A stretch of 64,000 nucleotides of DNA. Source: Cucumis sativus (taxonomy: Eukaryota > Streptophyta > Magnoliopsida > Cucurbitales > Cucurbitaceae). The position numbers and the translations under genes were made by a program. Shown piece after piece: positions 25,275-37,629 of the stretch; positions within the stretch are counted from its first letter, which is position 1, and the number at the start of each line of letters is the position of its first letter. The notes under the pieces are model-generated. The model ran no database searches. It saw nothing but the letters and a program-made list of their open reading frames with translations, and was not told the origin of the DNA. The stretch covers positions 22,323,498 to 22,387,497 of the forward strand of contig NC_026660.2 of the NCBI RefSeq assembly GCF_000004075.3, in the 5' to 3' direction.

Positions 25275-26859
25275 TAGGCAGTACCATACAAGTTATTCTC
25301 CCCATCGCCACATTTTACCCGAGCAACCATGTCCTGTATATACATACATATGGCTTATTTTGTATAGCACATATATGTAAATTGGTCAGTTTTAAATTTC
25401 TGGTAATTGCTAGAGCTAACACGTATTCTACCATAGGAATCCTTGTGTATGGAGTATTGGCAAAGGCTTCTGTGAATCCTTGCTACCTAAGTAAGAATCT
25501 CCTAGTTAAATGAAAATTGAGAGTTATGGTATTATCTTATTATTTGAATATTGTCACACCACGTTGCTTCATACTTGTGTCCTTTAGAAGTATGATTATG
25601 TTAATATTTGTCACTAGGAATATATTTTAAGAGATCCATGTGGTTCTTGTTACATATGCAACAATGGTAAGTACTCTATTGCTTTCCAAAGTATCATGTG
25701 AATTTCCCCCTTTTTGTTTTTGTCTCTCTTGTTGGAGGAATGAAATGTTCAAAAGAAATACAAAAGGGTCTATATAAGGGTTGCAAAATGTTTTTCAAAA
25801 TTCATACGAGAAAGACATGATTCGAGAATTTCCTCGAGCAATCTTTTCTTTTCTTCTAACAATCCTTGAATTCTTCTCATGTTGTTGCCATGTAGTGGGT
25901 GATGTTTGAACATTATTTCGTTCTATGATATGATGTCTAGAGAAGCAAGAATGCTAACATATATAACTTGCTTTAAGTCAAGGTTTTCTAAAGAAAAAAA
26001 GAAATATTTTGAGAAAATTAAGGCAAGGAATATTTGGAAAATTTTGCTTTTGTTGGTTTGGTTTTCAAGTCTTGAAAGGTTTATTGTTAGTTTTGGTTTT
26101 TAAGAAGGTTTTAATTTCTTTATTATCATTTTAAATAATTATTTTTTTTGTACATCAAGTTAACTTTCTTATATCATTTCTTTATCTAGAAAAATGGTTC
26201 TTAATAATAAAACTACTAATAAATATTTACCAACATAGTAAAATTTAATAGTTTATTAGATGGATGGATGTTTACTTATATAAGATATTTTGGTATACTT
26301 TAAATTATTTTGTTATATTTACAAACAAACCAAATTATTTTGTTATATTTACAAACAAACCAGTGGAACATTATTTATCCTTGATACTTATTAAAAGATG
26401 ATAAAAACTAAAAGTAGCATGGCTTTTATATTAAGAAACAAGTAGAATTAATGGGATATGTCCAAGACAAACCCAAAAAAACAAAAGTAATGGTATATAG
26501 TTAACATTATACCCAAACTATTGCAATGAAGGGTTGACATATGCATTCAACCTTTCAATAATAATAATAATAATAGTATATTTTTTACATGACAAAATTC
26601 TTGAATCTTCGTGCTACAAATCACGAGAATATACTTTGTGCTAAAGAATCTAATGGTATATTATTAAGTTTCTCTCAAAAGTTTAGTATTAAAAAGTATA
26701 CATTTATTTTCCCATGTTACACTTCCCTCTCTCTGTATTGCTTTCTCTGCTCAAGCTGATTGGTATTTTGGTGACTTTAATCACAAAACCCACCATAGTT
26801 GTATTCTATTTACCAAAACCCAAAGAGGTTTGATTGTTGTTGTTACTTCCCATATCAGT
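25275..26859. other. Convergent 3' region between PLA2-family and HPAT genes
   Basis: This span carries both 3' UTRs. It is AT-rich in the middle, with an ATA/AAT microsatellite near 26559-26575 and a perfect 30 bp duplication at 26302-26361. I see no gene. A short CT-rich segment at 26715-26760 is probably part of the HPAT 3' UTR. Confidence 0.6.
26302..26361. repeat. Perfect tandem duplication, 30 bp x 2
   Basis: The unit begins AAATTATTTTG and ends ACAAACAAACC, and is repeated once without a mismatch. A recent replication slip is the simplest explanation. Confidence 0.95.
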
Positions 26860-29412
26860 TTATGATTCCCCCCAATCAGGTATATTTGCAGTTGCCTCAT
26901 TTACCATCTTTACAAGCCTTACCTGCAAAACCAAAATCAGACCAAGACTTCACACAATTTTCCTAGTTGAGATAAAAAAAAATCGAGCAAATCTCATCCC
27001 GACTAGGCACACAATGTTTATACAAACAGGGTTTTGATTCACATCCGAGTTTTCATAAGCACATCTTAAAGTAAATCGACGAGGGGGGGGGGGGGGGGGG
27101 GGGGGGGGGGATGAAAGCTATGGATTAGGGAGAAGTAAACATAAAGTGAAAACTTCACACCAGTAGATAGAGTCGTTGATGAAAGCATAGTCTAAATTGG
27201 CTAAGTTGTTCTCCTTGTGTGGGAAAAATACATCAATGGTTAAAAACTATGGTTTATCATGGAAGGATTATGACTAGAACATAGATAAAATCTTCATATG
27301 ATACTATTTATTCAGCTAAACTGCACAGATGATCATGGCGGTTATGTCTATAGGTTTGAAACAGGTTATTAATTCATATTTCTTTCATAGTTTATCAAAT
27401 AAATTCTACAGAAAATGAGATAATATAGATGTAAGAAACATCAAGAGAGCATAGGATTCCAGGAACAGATACTTACTACGGTTTCAGGAACTCCGGGAGG
27501 AGGTAAGGAAAGATTTCTTGGTGGAGGACCATTGAGATACGTTCTCTTGTCGAAGCGCCACTCCCCGATCTTACCATATGTTAGTTCTCCCTGGCCATCA
27601 AAAATGAGTTAAGATATAGACAATTTAGAATAACTGATGAAATACTCGGATACGATGCTCATCTACACCATCAAATACAGCAAAAGAAAAAAAAACAAAA
27701 AGAAAACAAACAAACACAAAGTCAACTTCTTTGATAACTAAAGAATCTTCCATAGTTGGCTATCGCAAGATATGACTATTTCAATTCTAGCTTTTTCTTA
27801 CTGTAGCCAGGAGACTGGAGAGGAATCTGTACCTTCATAGTGTAATCACATCCATAGGTATAGTGAATGATGAAGTTTCTACCAACTTCTAAATCCCAAG
27901 GAGGCTGAAACACTTAAGCACAGGAGGTCAATAATCTGTTAAGAGCTCCAAAACATAACCACTAATGGATGGATAGAGCTATCAAAATAGGTGAAACCTG
28001 CAGCATAAAATCTTTGCGGAGCGTATGCCGCACACCGTGCAATGCAGAAGCTACAGCATAAGCATACCTACACGAACAAAGTCATACAGATGTCAAAAGC
28101 TGTTACAATGACCTACCAAGTGCCATTTGATGAACAATCTCAGTAGAACTCACATCTCAAGCACCCAACCGAATGTTTTATCAGTAGTTGGGTCATCTTT
28201 CATTCTCAAGGATATGTTCACCCACGTCGGTGCAATCTCCTCCAGCAACGTCTAATGTAGAAAACTTAGTCAGTGGATTCAGTATTATCAATCATCTTAG
28301 AAGTTGAAGAAGCAGGTCAATATAATGATCACTTAAGCTGTACTATAGCAACTTCAACTCGGTAAAAAAAATTCATGCAAGGTAATTCTCTTGGTTGTTC
28401 TTCTAATTCTGGCTTTGCATGAATGACAGGAAGTTCATATGTCTAAACTAATTCAGAAGTTTACCTTTTCAATGATAACAGGAGAATTTCCAATGGGGTC
28501 AATGTTGGTCACTGGACCATTCTCCTCAGGATAGAATTTCCTGATGATCTTCTCATGGTCAGCTGGCTTTATGTAGAAGAACGGAAATCCAGCTGGATTC
28601 TTTCCATGGGCTAAGTTTGGTAACGGCTTAACAAATATATGATCGGGTTCTGCCATTAGTATATACCTGCATCAGTCAAATAGTCAACTGTCCTCAGATT
28701 TCATCAAAGGGAGAAGGAAAAGAAAAGCTTTATCAGCAAAAACTCAGAAACTATCTCACTCTTCTTCTATGTTTGCTTTCTCTAGCCATTGCACAAAAGC
28801 CCACGGTCGGTTTAGAACAACATAGCCCTGAATTTTTCATTGAAATTCAATGCATTAAGTTCAGCCACCGGGGAAAAAAAAACCAAAACCGAACAGAATA
28901 TAAGATCAACAAGACAAAATCCAATGTCTAAATGAACTTGAAGAGTGAAAAGGAACACAAGAAACGATGCTGACATAAACTAAGACAAACAAGTTAAGTT
29001 TGTAGCAGAACCACTGGAGAAACTACTAAAAATAGAACATGAATCATCAGAAACTCACCCGATCTAATCCTTCTGGCAAAGGATCAACAATAAAAGTTGG
29101 AATCTCTTTCATTAAATTATCTGGAGTTCCTGAATGCAAAACTCTAGTGAAGCTTCCCATGTCAGAGCCAGGTAAATCCTTCACTTTCTTATACCAATAA
29201 TACATGATCCTGCACTGCCATTGACTATAAGGAGCATCAGTTGCAGTGACAGCAACATGGTATTTCGAATTGGTTTTCCCTGCTCGTTCTGCTAACCAAC
29301 TTCCTTTCGGAGCTTTGTAGTGTACAGACATGGTGATCAAATTATAAGAAGCAAGCAAAAACCCAAGAGCCAAAAGCACCAGAAAACCTGGTGAAGTCTT
29401 TCTCCCTATCAT
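26860..29412 (-). CDS. HPAT: Hydroxyproline O-arabinosyltransferase (HPAT/RDN1 family)
   Basis: Eight exons join in frame to 346 aa: 29412-29059, 28827-28760, 28666-28465, 28251-28154, 28067-27998, 27904-27833, 27590-27477, 26922-26860. The start is ATG 29412 (MIGRKTSPG). Residues 9-30 form a signal anchor, as expected for a type II Golgi membrane protein. Family motifs follow: YHVAVTATDAPYSQWQCR, GYVVLNRPWAFVQW, YILMAEPDHIFVKPLPN, FPFFYI, HTLRKDFMLQPPWD, IHYTYGCDY, FDKRTYLNGPPP, and a short final exon ending NIPDWGES. HPATs (family GT95) add the first beta-arabinofuranose to hydroxyproline of extensins and CLE-type peptides; legume RDN1 and tomato FIN are members (family knowledge). The length is normal for the family. 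A leader intron probably lies upstream (acceptor near 29465). Confidence 0.95.
27083..27110. repeat. (G)28 homopolymer in the last HPAT intron
   Basis: An unbroken run of 28 G on the plus strand, C on the transcribed sense of HPAT. It sits between exons 7 and 8. Such a run could form a G-quadruplex, but its exact length may also be a sequencing or assembly artefact. Confidence 0.95.
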
Positions 29413-29469
29413 TGGTTTCAATTTCTCGACCTTAGCAGCTTCTTTTCATTTCACAGAATTCTACACCAG

Positions 29470-29862
29470 AAAATCAAACAGAAAAAATGTAAGGAACGCA
29501 ACAACTAAGGAAGCTGCATCAATGGAAGCACACACAATAACTTCACGGTCTGCTAATCCTCAAACATTCAACAAAACTCAACACAAGAAAAATAATACCA
29601 ATCAACAAAATAGCAACAAAGAAAAAAGAACATGCACATATAAGCATATGAAAATGTGAAAATCAAACAGATAAAATGTAAGGAGCACCACAACTAAACT
29701 AATGAAGCTACATCAACGGCAGCACAGCACAGCACAATAACTTCACAATCTACTAATCCTCAAACATTCAACTAAATTCAACACAAGAAGAGGAATACCA
29801 GAGTACAACACAGCACCAAAAAAGGAAGGACAAGCATGTATATAAACATATCATAATGTGAA
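29470..29862. repeat. Imperfect tandem duplication, about 190-200 bp x 2, upstream of HPAT
   Basis: Copy one (about 29470-29659) and copy two (about 29660-29862) share in order AATCAAACAGA-AAAATGTAAGGA, GAAGCT-CATCAA, CACAATAACTTCAC, CTAATCCTCAAACATTCAA and a final AATGTGAAA, with scattered substitutions and small indels. The segment lies in the predicted 5' UTR intron of HPAT. Divergence between the copies shows the event is not recent. Confidence 0.85.
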
Positions 29863-30314
29863 ATAACAAACCCAGATCTGGAATTAAAAAATTTGAGCTG
29901 AAACAGTCAAAACTCAACACAGTACAAACAAAAAACACAACCCCAGATGAAAATGGAAATGGGAAAATGAGAAAATCAATCAGTCAAGAAACGGGAACCA
30001 TAAGGTAGCTGAAACGACATTGATTCATGGTATAATAAGAAGAAAAAAAACGTACAAAAAACAAAGGAACCCAGAAATCCAGAAGGAAGTTGAGAAACAA
30101 AAGTCTAGGAGCAATGGGATTTTGGGTTCAAAAGGGAATTTTCAACGCCAAGCCTATAGACCAAAGAAGAAAACAAAAAACAAAAAAAAAAACTCAGGGG
30201 GAAGTGGGGCTTCTCAAAATTTTTCGAAGTCACTTAAAAAATTAAAAGGAAAAATAAGGTTGTGGGTCGAAATCTTTATGGAAATCGATGTGGTAGCCAG
30301 CCTTTGTCCCTTGT

Positions 30315-30330
30315 TATATATATATAAATA
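30315..30330 (-). promoter_or_regulatory. TATA box candidate of HPAT
   Basis: A (TA)n run reading TATTTATATATATATA on the minus strand lies about 900 bases upstream of the HPAT ATG. The sequence just downstream (30290-30030 on the minus strand) is CT/T-rich and leader-like. With a 5' UTR intron ending near 29465 this would be the core promoter. Confidence 0.4.
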
Positions 30331-31429
30331 TACATGTGGCCATCTTTCGGGTGCCGCATTTTGGATTGCGACAAACTCCTATGGATCAATTTTAAAACTT
30401 TTTTCTTTAATATAAATATATAATATATGAATCAAAATATTTAACCAATATAACGAAATTTAAGATTTTATCAATCAAATCTTACATTTGTGTTATATTT
30501 GATAAATATTTTATTAGATTTTTTTTGTCATTTATAAAAAAGTTAAATATATATAATTTTTTAAAAAAATATTAATTTCTATTAGATCTTATATAAAAAG
30601 TTTGAGATAATAAATTTGTTATTATAATTAAATTATAATAGTTTTTGTTTAAAGTGTAAACTATTTTAGTTTGTAAATTAGGATCTTACAAAATTTTGAT
30701 GATAGTAAATTGAAAACTACGAGATCATATTTAGTGTATAAGTAATTATTAGAGTATTACAATGTTACAATAGTTGTTGCTGGAAACGTCCAACAAATTT
30801 TAAAATGTTATAGTTTTAGGTTATAAGACTCAAAATATTATAATTTAACACTTTCTCGATTTGAATTTTACTTCAATTGATACTATTTCACTCTTAATTT
30901 TAATTTTTTTCACTAAATGTTAACTTTTCATCTTTCGTGGGAAAGATTACAAAAATTATAATTAAATCAAATTTGCTTCTCTTTTTTATCACTATTGGAA
31001 TCAAATTTAAAATAATTATTTAAATTATATAATAAACATTAAAGTCAAAAACTAAAAACCAGTATTTAGTAATTTTTTTAAAAGAAAAATTGCATTAGAT
31101 GAAAAAAATAGAAAAAACATAATTTAACAGTAATCTTCTTTTAAAATTACTATTTTTATAATTTTAAAAATATAAGTGACATAAACTTTATTATCATAAT
31201 TTTTTTTTTTTTTTTGCTATTTTTACAAACTCCCATTTTTTAAAAATATAATAAAATGGAGTATAAAATATATAAATCCTGAAATTTAAGAATCTAAGAT
31301 AAATTTATAGCATTTTAAAACTTACGAATCAAATTGAAAAACTAAGAACATAACATTCTAAAATATTAGGAATCAAATAAAACTAAATTAAAATTTTAAA
31401 ATATAATTCTTTTAAAAAGTAGTAAATTT

Positions 31430-31570
31430 TACAAAATATTTATAGCTTATAGCAAATTTTTTAAATTTTATCACTGATATGATATAAATTTATCAATGAC
31501 TATTATTTATATAATTCAAAATTTTGCTATAATTTATATATTTTTTAATTTATTTTGCTATTTTTAAAGA
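31430..31570. repeat. AT-rich foldback repeat (family A)
   Basis: The copy opens with AATTTTACAAAATATTTATAG, has central TATCACTGATATGATA and ATCAATGAC words, and closes with TCAAAATTTTGCTATAATTTAT, a near inverted match of its own start. Confidence 0.55.
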
Positions 31571-32448
31571 TATCCTTTTAAAAAACGATTATTGTTTTAA
31601 AATAATAATAATAACAAAAGTAAATTATAAAATGAAGAAAAAGTGAAATCCACTTCACATTAGAGACCTTGAGAGCATAATAAAGATCCATTACTTTTGT
31701 TGTATATATCCAACTTTGTTATCCAATGGTTTAGCTCTTAACCCCACATACCTTTATGCCTTTAATCATTCTTCCTCATATATATATATATAATAATAAT
31801 GCACATTTTTTTATGTACTTAAAGTAAATCTTTGAAGCCACTTTTTATTTGAGAATATCCTTTTGGTTCCCTTCAAAGTTTACCCTTTATTGTCATTTTC
31901 TAAGATCCATTTTCTTGTTTCTTTTTCTCTATCCTACTTTTTTTTTTTCTTTGGAAAATTATTGTTAAAAATGTTTGCAAATTATAGTAAAAATTTGGGA
32001 TTTAAATAGAAATCATCTAAAAATTTGTTATATTTGGATTGATTTTGTTGTATTTAAAAATATATTTCTTCTATGATTATAATTATTGTTTGTTATTAAA
32101 TGAAGGCGGTTGGAATTTTGGAAGTAGCTTATTAACCATGATAATAATATGTATATGTTATATAGATTGAAATTTGAGAATAATTATACGAGTAATTTGA
32201 TCGATGTTGTCTATCAAAATTTAAGATCATGTATGTAACGAAATATCACTCACATAGTTAGTAACGATGAATACTCTCTTGATGGGTTATATATATACTA
32301 ATTCTAACGACTTTTTTTTATCAACATCGCACAACTCAATTAATTAATAAATATGTACGATTTTATAGAATCGAAAATTTTAGTTATGACGAGTAGAAGA
32401 TTCTAGTGGACTTTTAATTCCGACCTTTCCTGAATCGACGATAACTCA

Positions 32449-32486
<38 letters not shown>

Positions 32487-34494
32487 TTATAAATAAATAA
32501 ACACTAATAATACTAACTTTGAATAAGAGTATACAATTTCAATTATCTTCCATAAGTCTATTACACAATTTCAATTTCAATTTTAATTTATTTATATGTA
32601 TATAATATTTATTTATTTAAAAATAAATAAAACATAGATAACGACGGACATCTCACATTGTTAACATATTCATATGTAGGTTTAATTATGCTCAATTCAT
32701 TTATAGCTCGATAAAATAGGTTTTAAAAAGAGGCGTTTCCAAAAATAACAAAGAAAAAATTGTGATAATAGAATTCATGTAACTATTTTTTATAAATTGC
32801 AAAAAATATCAAATTTAAAAGTCCATAACCTTTCGATAGTTGTGGTTATATTTATTATATTTGTAATATGCAAAACAATCCTTAACTATTTTTAAAAAAA
32901 TATTTTTATCATATGTTTTTTTTAAAAAAATAACACAAGTAATTTTAACGGTTTGAAAATCATAAAAGTTTTAAATTATGGCAAGTACCTATTCTATTTG
33001 ACTAACTATAATTTGACTTTTGGGTATCATTGAAAAGTGTTTGGTAAAGCATTAATTTTATATTCTTCCCTTATAAGTATTGTTTAATCTTCAATCCCAC
33101 GTTAATTAGGTCCAAAATTTATGACAATAAGAAAATTATGAGGTTTCTAAAGTAATAAAATTATTGTGTATTTATTTAAGTAATAGAATAAAATAATAAA
33201 AATATGACACATTTTTAAATATAGCAAAATAGTCTAAAATATACACGAAATATAATAGAGTGAAAATTTGAAAGCTGTAACTTATTTTATATTTTATAAA
33301 TATTTGTAACGAATGATTTTACAAATTTTGAAGAATTATTTTTTAAACTTTTAATTAATAAATTTGTGAAGCCTTTTACATTGTTTTGTGCTAAATTAGC
33401 TTATGAACAACTTAGGTTAAGTTAGTGGTAAAATGTCTATTACTCGTTAAAATGTAGGATTCAGTTCAAAGCTCGAACAAATTGTGTTCATATCATTCAT
33501 TTTTCGAAAGAAAATAAAAGAATTATCAAGAATGCTAATGTTGATAGAATATCTACAAAATTATGTAATGAGTTTTTGTTCCATTTATTTATTTATTATT
33601 CTTTAATAAAAATCATAGAAAAAATAGTATTTAAAAACTTAATTTATCAAAATCAAAAGTGTGAAAATTCCATCAACCCCTAATTCATTTGGATTTTGTT
33701 ATCACTAAAAAAAATAGAAATTTGAAAACTAAAAACATCATTTTTTTTACTTGATTTTGGTTTTAAAATTTAAAAATAAAAATAGTAAAAAATATAATAT
33801 TTGACAAAATATTTAGACCAATTTTTTCTATTTTTTGAAATTCTCTAAAATTATTACTATAATAAATAAATTAATTAATAGAAGAGAGACAAAAATTTCA
33901 AAACTCATTGAATTCTCTTTCTCCTCATTAGCATCAAACCTCAACTTGAGTTGGGCATTAAAAATGTTTGGCAAACAATAATTGAACTATTGCTTCATTC
34001 TTCTTTTGCCCCATCATTAATTTATTCAACCCTTAACATCATTTTGGTAATACATACATATATAGCATAACTCAATTGAGTTGAAAATTTAGACGTTAAA
34101 CATTAAATTCTTAAACTCTATATATTAAAAAAAAATTATATGAGTAGAGTTAAATCCGTTCAACTCTATCGTATACTTAACATTTTTTTTGTTATATTTT
34201 GTAAATAATTTTTTTTTCTATTCATAATAATTATCCTCTAACTAGTGTATTAAATTTATCGTATATTTAAGATTTTTTTTTGTTATAGTATGTAAATAAT
34301 TTTTTTCCCTATCTTATCCTCTAATTAATGTATTAAATTATTCTCCAAATATATATAAGTAAAATTTACAATATATTCTAACAATTGAAATAAAATTATA
34401 ATGAGTTTTACTATAAATACAAATATAAATAAAATAAATGGTAAATATTTATGTAAAAGTAAGAAAGTAAAACAAAAATAAAGCAAAAGTTATT

Positions 34495-34640
34495 TTTAAA
34501 TATGACGAAGTAGACCAAAATATTTACAAAATATAAATTTTTATTAGTATCCATCAATGTCTACCAAAGATATCGATAAACATTAGGTATGTGGTTGTCT
34601 ATCTTTAACATTAATCAAATTTAAAATTTTACTAATTTTG
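34495..34640. repeat. AT-rich foldback repeat (family A)
   Basis: The copy starts AGACCAAAATATTTACAAAAT, carries CATCAATGTCTACCAAAGATA and GATAAACATTAG words in the middle, and ends with TTAAAATTTTACTAATTTTG. Order and spacing match the other family A copies. Confidence 0.55.
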
Positions 34641-35673
34641 TCGTTTATTATTGATATCTTAGTAGAAATGTTGAAAGTCAAACATATACATAAATTACAA
34701 AAAAAAGAATTGTATGATTTTCAAATTGGTTGCTCATATGACCATTGTTGAAGTTAAATATAATTTTAAAATACAAAGTCAAGAGTTAGGCACATCATTT
34801 ATATTAAAACAAATCCAATGGACCATCCAATTTCAAACCCATTTGTTAACCTAATTGTAGACTCTATTTAATTGCTAACCCTTTCTTTTTACTTAAGTTT
34901 AATCAAAGTTATCTATATTTCTAAAAAGTTTGTCAAAGGTAGAGTTTCTTATGTTGATCTTCATAAAAATCCCATGTTCCTTTATTGAAAAGTTATAAAA
35001 TGTTTCATACGTTCTAGTTATAATTTGATCCGTTTTAATAACAAGAAGATAACTAACCCATATTGGTACAAGTTTGAGAACTTTAGTTAAAACTTAATCA
35101 TAACAATTTACTATATTTACCATTCCCTTCTCAAATAAAAATATTTTACATCTCAAATCTTTTTTTTCTTTTCTAAAAAGGTATTGTAATACAACTTGGG
35201 TGGGAGGAATTAAACTCATTCCTCTTGTCCTTACTACATACATGTGTTGGTTGAGCTAAATTCACATTGACTACTGTAATAACCTAAAATTACAACAAAC
35301 TCTTTGCCCTAAACATTTTCTTTAATTTCAAAGATAAAATGTTATTTACATGTATGAACATGATATTCGATGATGCCAAAATTTGAACTCGAGAAACTCA
35401 TCTAACCTTAAAAAAAAAATAAGGTAAGTGAATTTGTGAGTTATAGAAGAGGAAACGTACAAAATTAAAAAAGAAACTCCAATGCCAAAGTCTAGAATAG
35501 TTACAAATTAAGATGGTGAGGTTGGGTTGTGTAGAAATCAATTTATCATAAGAATAATAATTTTAGAGAAAAAAATATCAAATACGTTTTTTGTAATTTG
35601 AAGGAAAGAAAGAACCTTTGCTTGATGAACTTCAACATTATATTTCAATTGATGTGAAAAATTAACCAAAAGT

Positions 35674-37629
35674 TCATATAGTTGTGGTTGAAGCTCTACG
35701 AGCAAGAACGATCCAACAGAGCAATCGATACAACACGAAAAACCCAATCATAATCCCAATGTTCATCCATCGGAGATCCCCATCAAGCTCTCTGTTCTTC
35801 AGCACATCGCCGCCCGTGAGAACACAAACCCGCCGTTGCCCTTGATCCATCCATGAAAAACATTCTGATTTCGCGTTCCAATACTCATTCACCAGCATCG
35901 CCTCCAAAGGGTACCGATACAGCGAAATGTAGTACATGAACATCCAAAATTTCGGAATGTTCTGTTTTGGAATGAAGTAACCGGAGAAGAGGAAGAATCC
36001 GCCGAGGACGGTGCAGATTAAGGAGTTTCCGGTGATGAAATCCGGCGAAATGGCGCTGAGGAAAAGCACTAACGAGCTCGCCATCATCACGATGAGCCAA
36101 ACGACGAAGGTGAAGAAGGCGAAGGCCTGGATTGAGGGATTTAACCCTACGATCCAATAGACTGGAGCGGCGAAGAGAATCGCGACGGCGAGCAAAAATG
36201 GGAGGTAAATGATGGTGTTGGCTATTAGGTAAGAGGAGATTTTGTATACTCCTCTTGAAGCTTCTTTCATTAGAACCCTTCTTTCTTGCAGGAAAATGGG
36301 GAGTGATTCTACTGTGGAGGAGAGAAGGAAACTGAGACTGAAAGCAAAGAGGCCCAATCTTTCTGTAACTCCTTCTTCGTCTCTTTTCACTCTCAGGTAA
36401 ACACTTCCTAACCCTACTCCCCCAACAATGGCTTGCAATGTTCTGCCTAGAAATAGTTGCTTTGTTCTGTATAATAACTTCCAGAATCTTGAGCAAAGGT
36501 ATATAATCTCTAAGAAATGTGATGTGGAAAAGATTCCTATCTGTTTGCTGTTGTTGTTTTGTTGTTGAGCTATTTCAATGGCTTCTTCTGGCCAAATTGG
36601 GGCGGAGAAGAGCTGGTTTTCTTCTCCTTCTTCAACCTGAGAAGTTGGGGGGTTTGAATCTTCTTTCAGTTTATCTATGATTTCCATAGCAAATTCTAGT
36701 GCGTTTAGTTGAATTGGGATTTGAATTCCCATTTCACCAATCCTCTTCTCCAGTGATTTGAGGCTTCCAAAATGAACTGTTAAACCATGGGAGAGAATCA
36801 AGAATTTGGAAATGTACTGGAGGATTCTGTAGCCTGGTTGGTGGATTGAAAGAATTACAGTTCTTTGTTTACTTCTAGTCATTGAAGAGATAAGCTCAGT
36901 AACTTGAAGAGCAGAAGTGCTGTCTAAGCCGGAAGTTGGCTCATCTAACAGAAGAATTGAGGGATCATGAATCATCTCAACTCCAATTGAAACCCTTTTC
37001 CTCTCTCCTCCAGATATTCCTCTTTTCTCTTCATCTCCGACAAAACTATCTGCCACATGAAACAAACCAAGCTCCTGCATTAATCTCTCTACTCTTTCTT
37101 CTTTTTCTTCTGAACCCAATTCTCTGAGTCTCAACTTGGCCATGAACATCAAGGTTTCTCTTACAGTCAAAAGAGGAAGTAGATTGTCTTCTTGTGTCAC
37201 AAACCCACACAACTTCCTCAGCTGCTCAGGACTTTTCATCCCCTGGCCATTAATGGAGATTGCTTTAGGGTCAAATTCCTTCGCTTTCACTCTTCCTGAT
37301 AGAATCCTAAGCAGAGAAGATTTGCCAGTTCCACTTGGACCAACAATAGCGAGCACTTGAGAACTTCTTGCCACGAATGAGACAGACTTAAGAACATTAA
37401 TGGGTTTTGGTCTTCGAATCAGCTCGGAGAAGGAAGTGGGTATGGATCTGTTTGGAAGAACAGAAAATGAGACATTTCTGACAGAGAGTTTCTTAGTGGT
37501 GACAAGTGGTGGGGAGTGGTGGTGAGAAGAAGAGGACGAAAGGCTCGTGGTTTCCTCCGGCGAGTTCGATGTTGAGAAGAGGGTGGTTGTATCATCTGCA
37601 ATGCAACGTTTTTGAAAGCAAACCGCCAT
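35674..37629 (-). CDS. ABCG23: ABC transporter G family half-transporter (ABCG23-like)
   Basis: A single uninterrupted frame of 651 aa from ATG 37629 to a stop at 35674. The N-terminal half is a nucleotide-binding domain with Walker A GPSGTGKS (97-104), Q-loop Q146, signature ISGGERKR (205-212), Walker B ILLLDE (225-230) and the switch His in SIHQPG (H263). The C-terminal half (about 390-645) has six predicted membrane helices. The NBD-TMD order is the reverse arrangement typical of the ABCG/WBC subfamily, and 650 aa is a normal half-size; such proteins dimerise to export lipids, hormones or other metabolites. The lack of introns fits a subset of plant ABCGs. The symbol rests on overall similarity and on the RING neighbour, which recalls the At5g19410/At5g19430 pair; ABCG4/8 are alternatives. 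The substrate is unknown. Confidence 0.93.
   Translation of the reverse strand: MAVCFQKRCIADDTTTLFSTSNSPEETTSLSSSSSHHHSPPLVTTKKLSVRNVSFSVLPNRSIPTSFSELIRRPKPINVLKSVSFVARSSQVLAIVGPSGTGKSSLLRILSGRVKAKEFDPKAISINGQGMKSPEQLRKLCGFVTQEDNLLPLLTVRETLMFMAKLRLRELGSEEKEERVERLMQELGLFHVADSFVGDEEKRGISGGERKRVSIGVEMIHDPSILLLDEPTSGLDSTSALQVTELISSMTRSKQRTVILSIHQPGYRILQYISKFLILSHGLTVHFGSLKSLEKRIGEMGIQIPIQLNALEFAMEIIDKLKEDSNPPTSQVEEGEENQLFSAPIWPEEAIEIAQQQNNNSKQIGIFSTSHFLEIIYLCSRFWKLLYRTKQLFLGRTLQAIVGGVGLGSVYLRVKRDEEGVTERLGLFAFSLSFLLSSTVESLPIFLQERRVLMKEASRGVYKISSYLIANTIIYLPFLLAVAILFAAPVYWIVGLNPSIQAFAFFTFVVWLIVMMASSLVLFLSAISPDFITGNSLICTVLGGFFLFSGYFIPKQNIPKFWMFMYYISLYRYPLEAMLVNEYWNAKSECFSWMDQGQRRVCVLTGGDVLKNRELDGDLRWMNIGIMIGFFVLYRLLCWIVLARRASTTTI

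Larger units (their letters stand above)
30420..35673. other. 5.2 kb AT-rich intergenic region
   Basis: No coding frame or RNA gene is supported. The region is strongly AT-rich with long A and T runs and a (TA)n microsatellite at about 32457-32480. Foldback repeat copies lie near 31430-31570 and 34495-34640, and a partial relative near 33205-33290. A segment at 35440-35520 shares the words ACTCCAATGCCAAAGT and TAGAATA with a segment at 38597-38660 on the other side of the ABCG gene. Confidence 0.6.

Noticed and set aside
29413..29421. Extension of HPAT upstream of ATG 29412
   Set aside because: The in-frame codon at 29421 is TTG, not ATG; the family start fits MIGRKTSPG at 29412.
30020..30415. 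131-codon plus-strand frame rich in Lys and Asn
   Set aside because: It is the reverse strand of the T-rich HPAT leader region and promoter; the composition explains the open frame and no domain is visible.
35885..36496. 203-codon minus-strand frame inside the ABCG gene
   Set aside because: Alternative frame of the same strand, without domains, while the main frame carries the ABCG membrane half.
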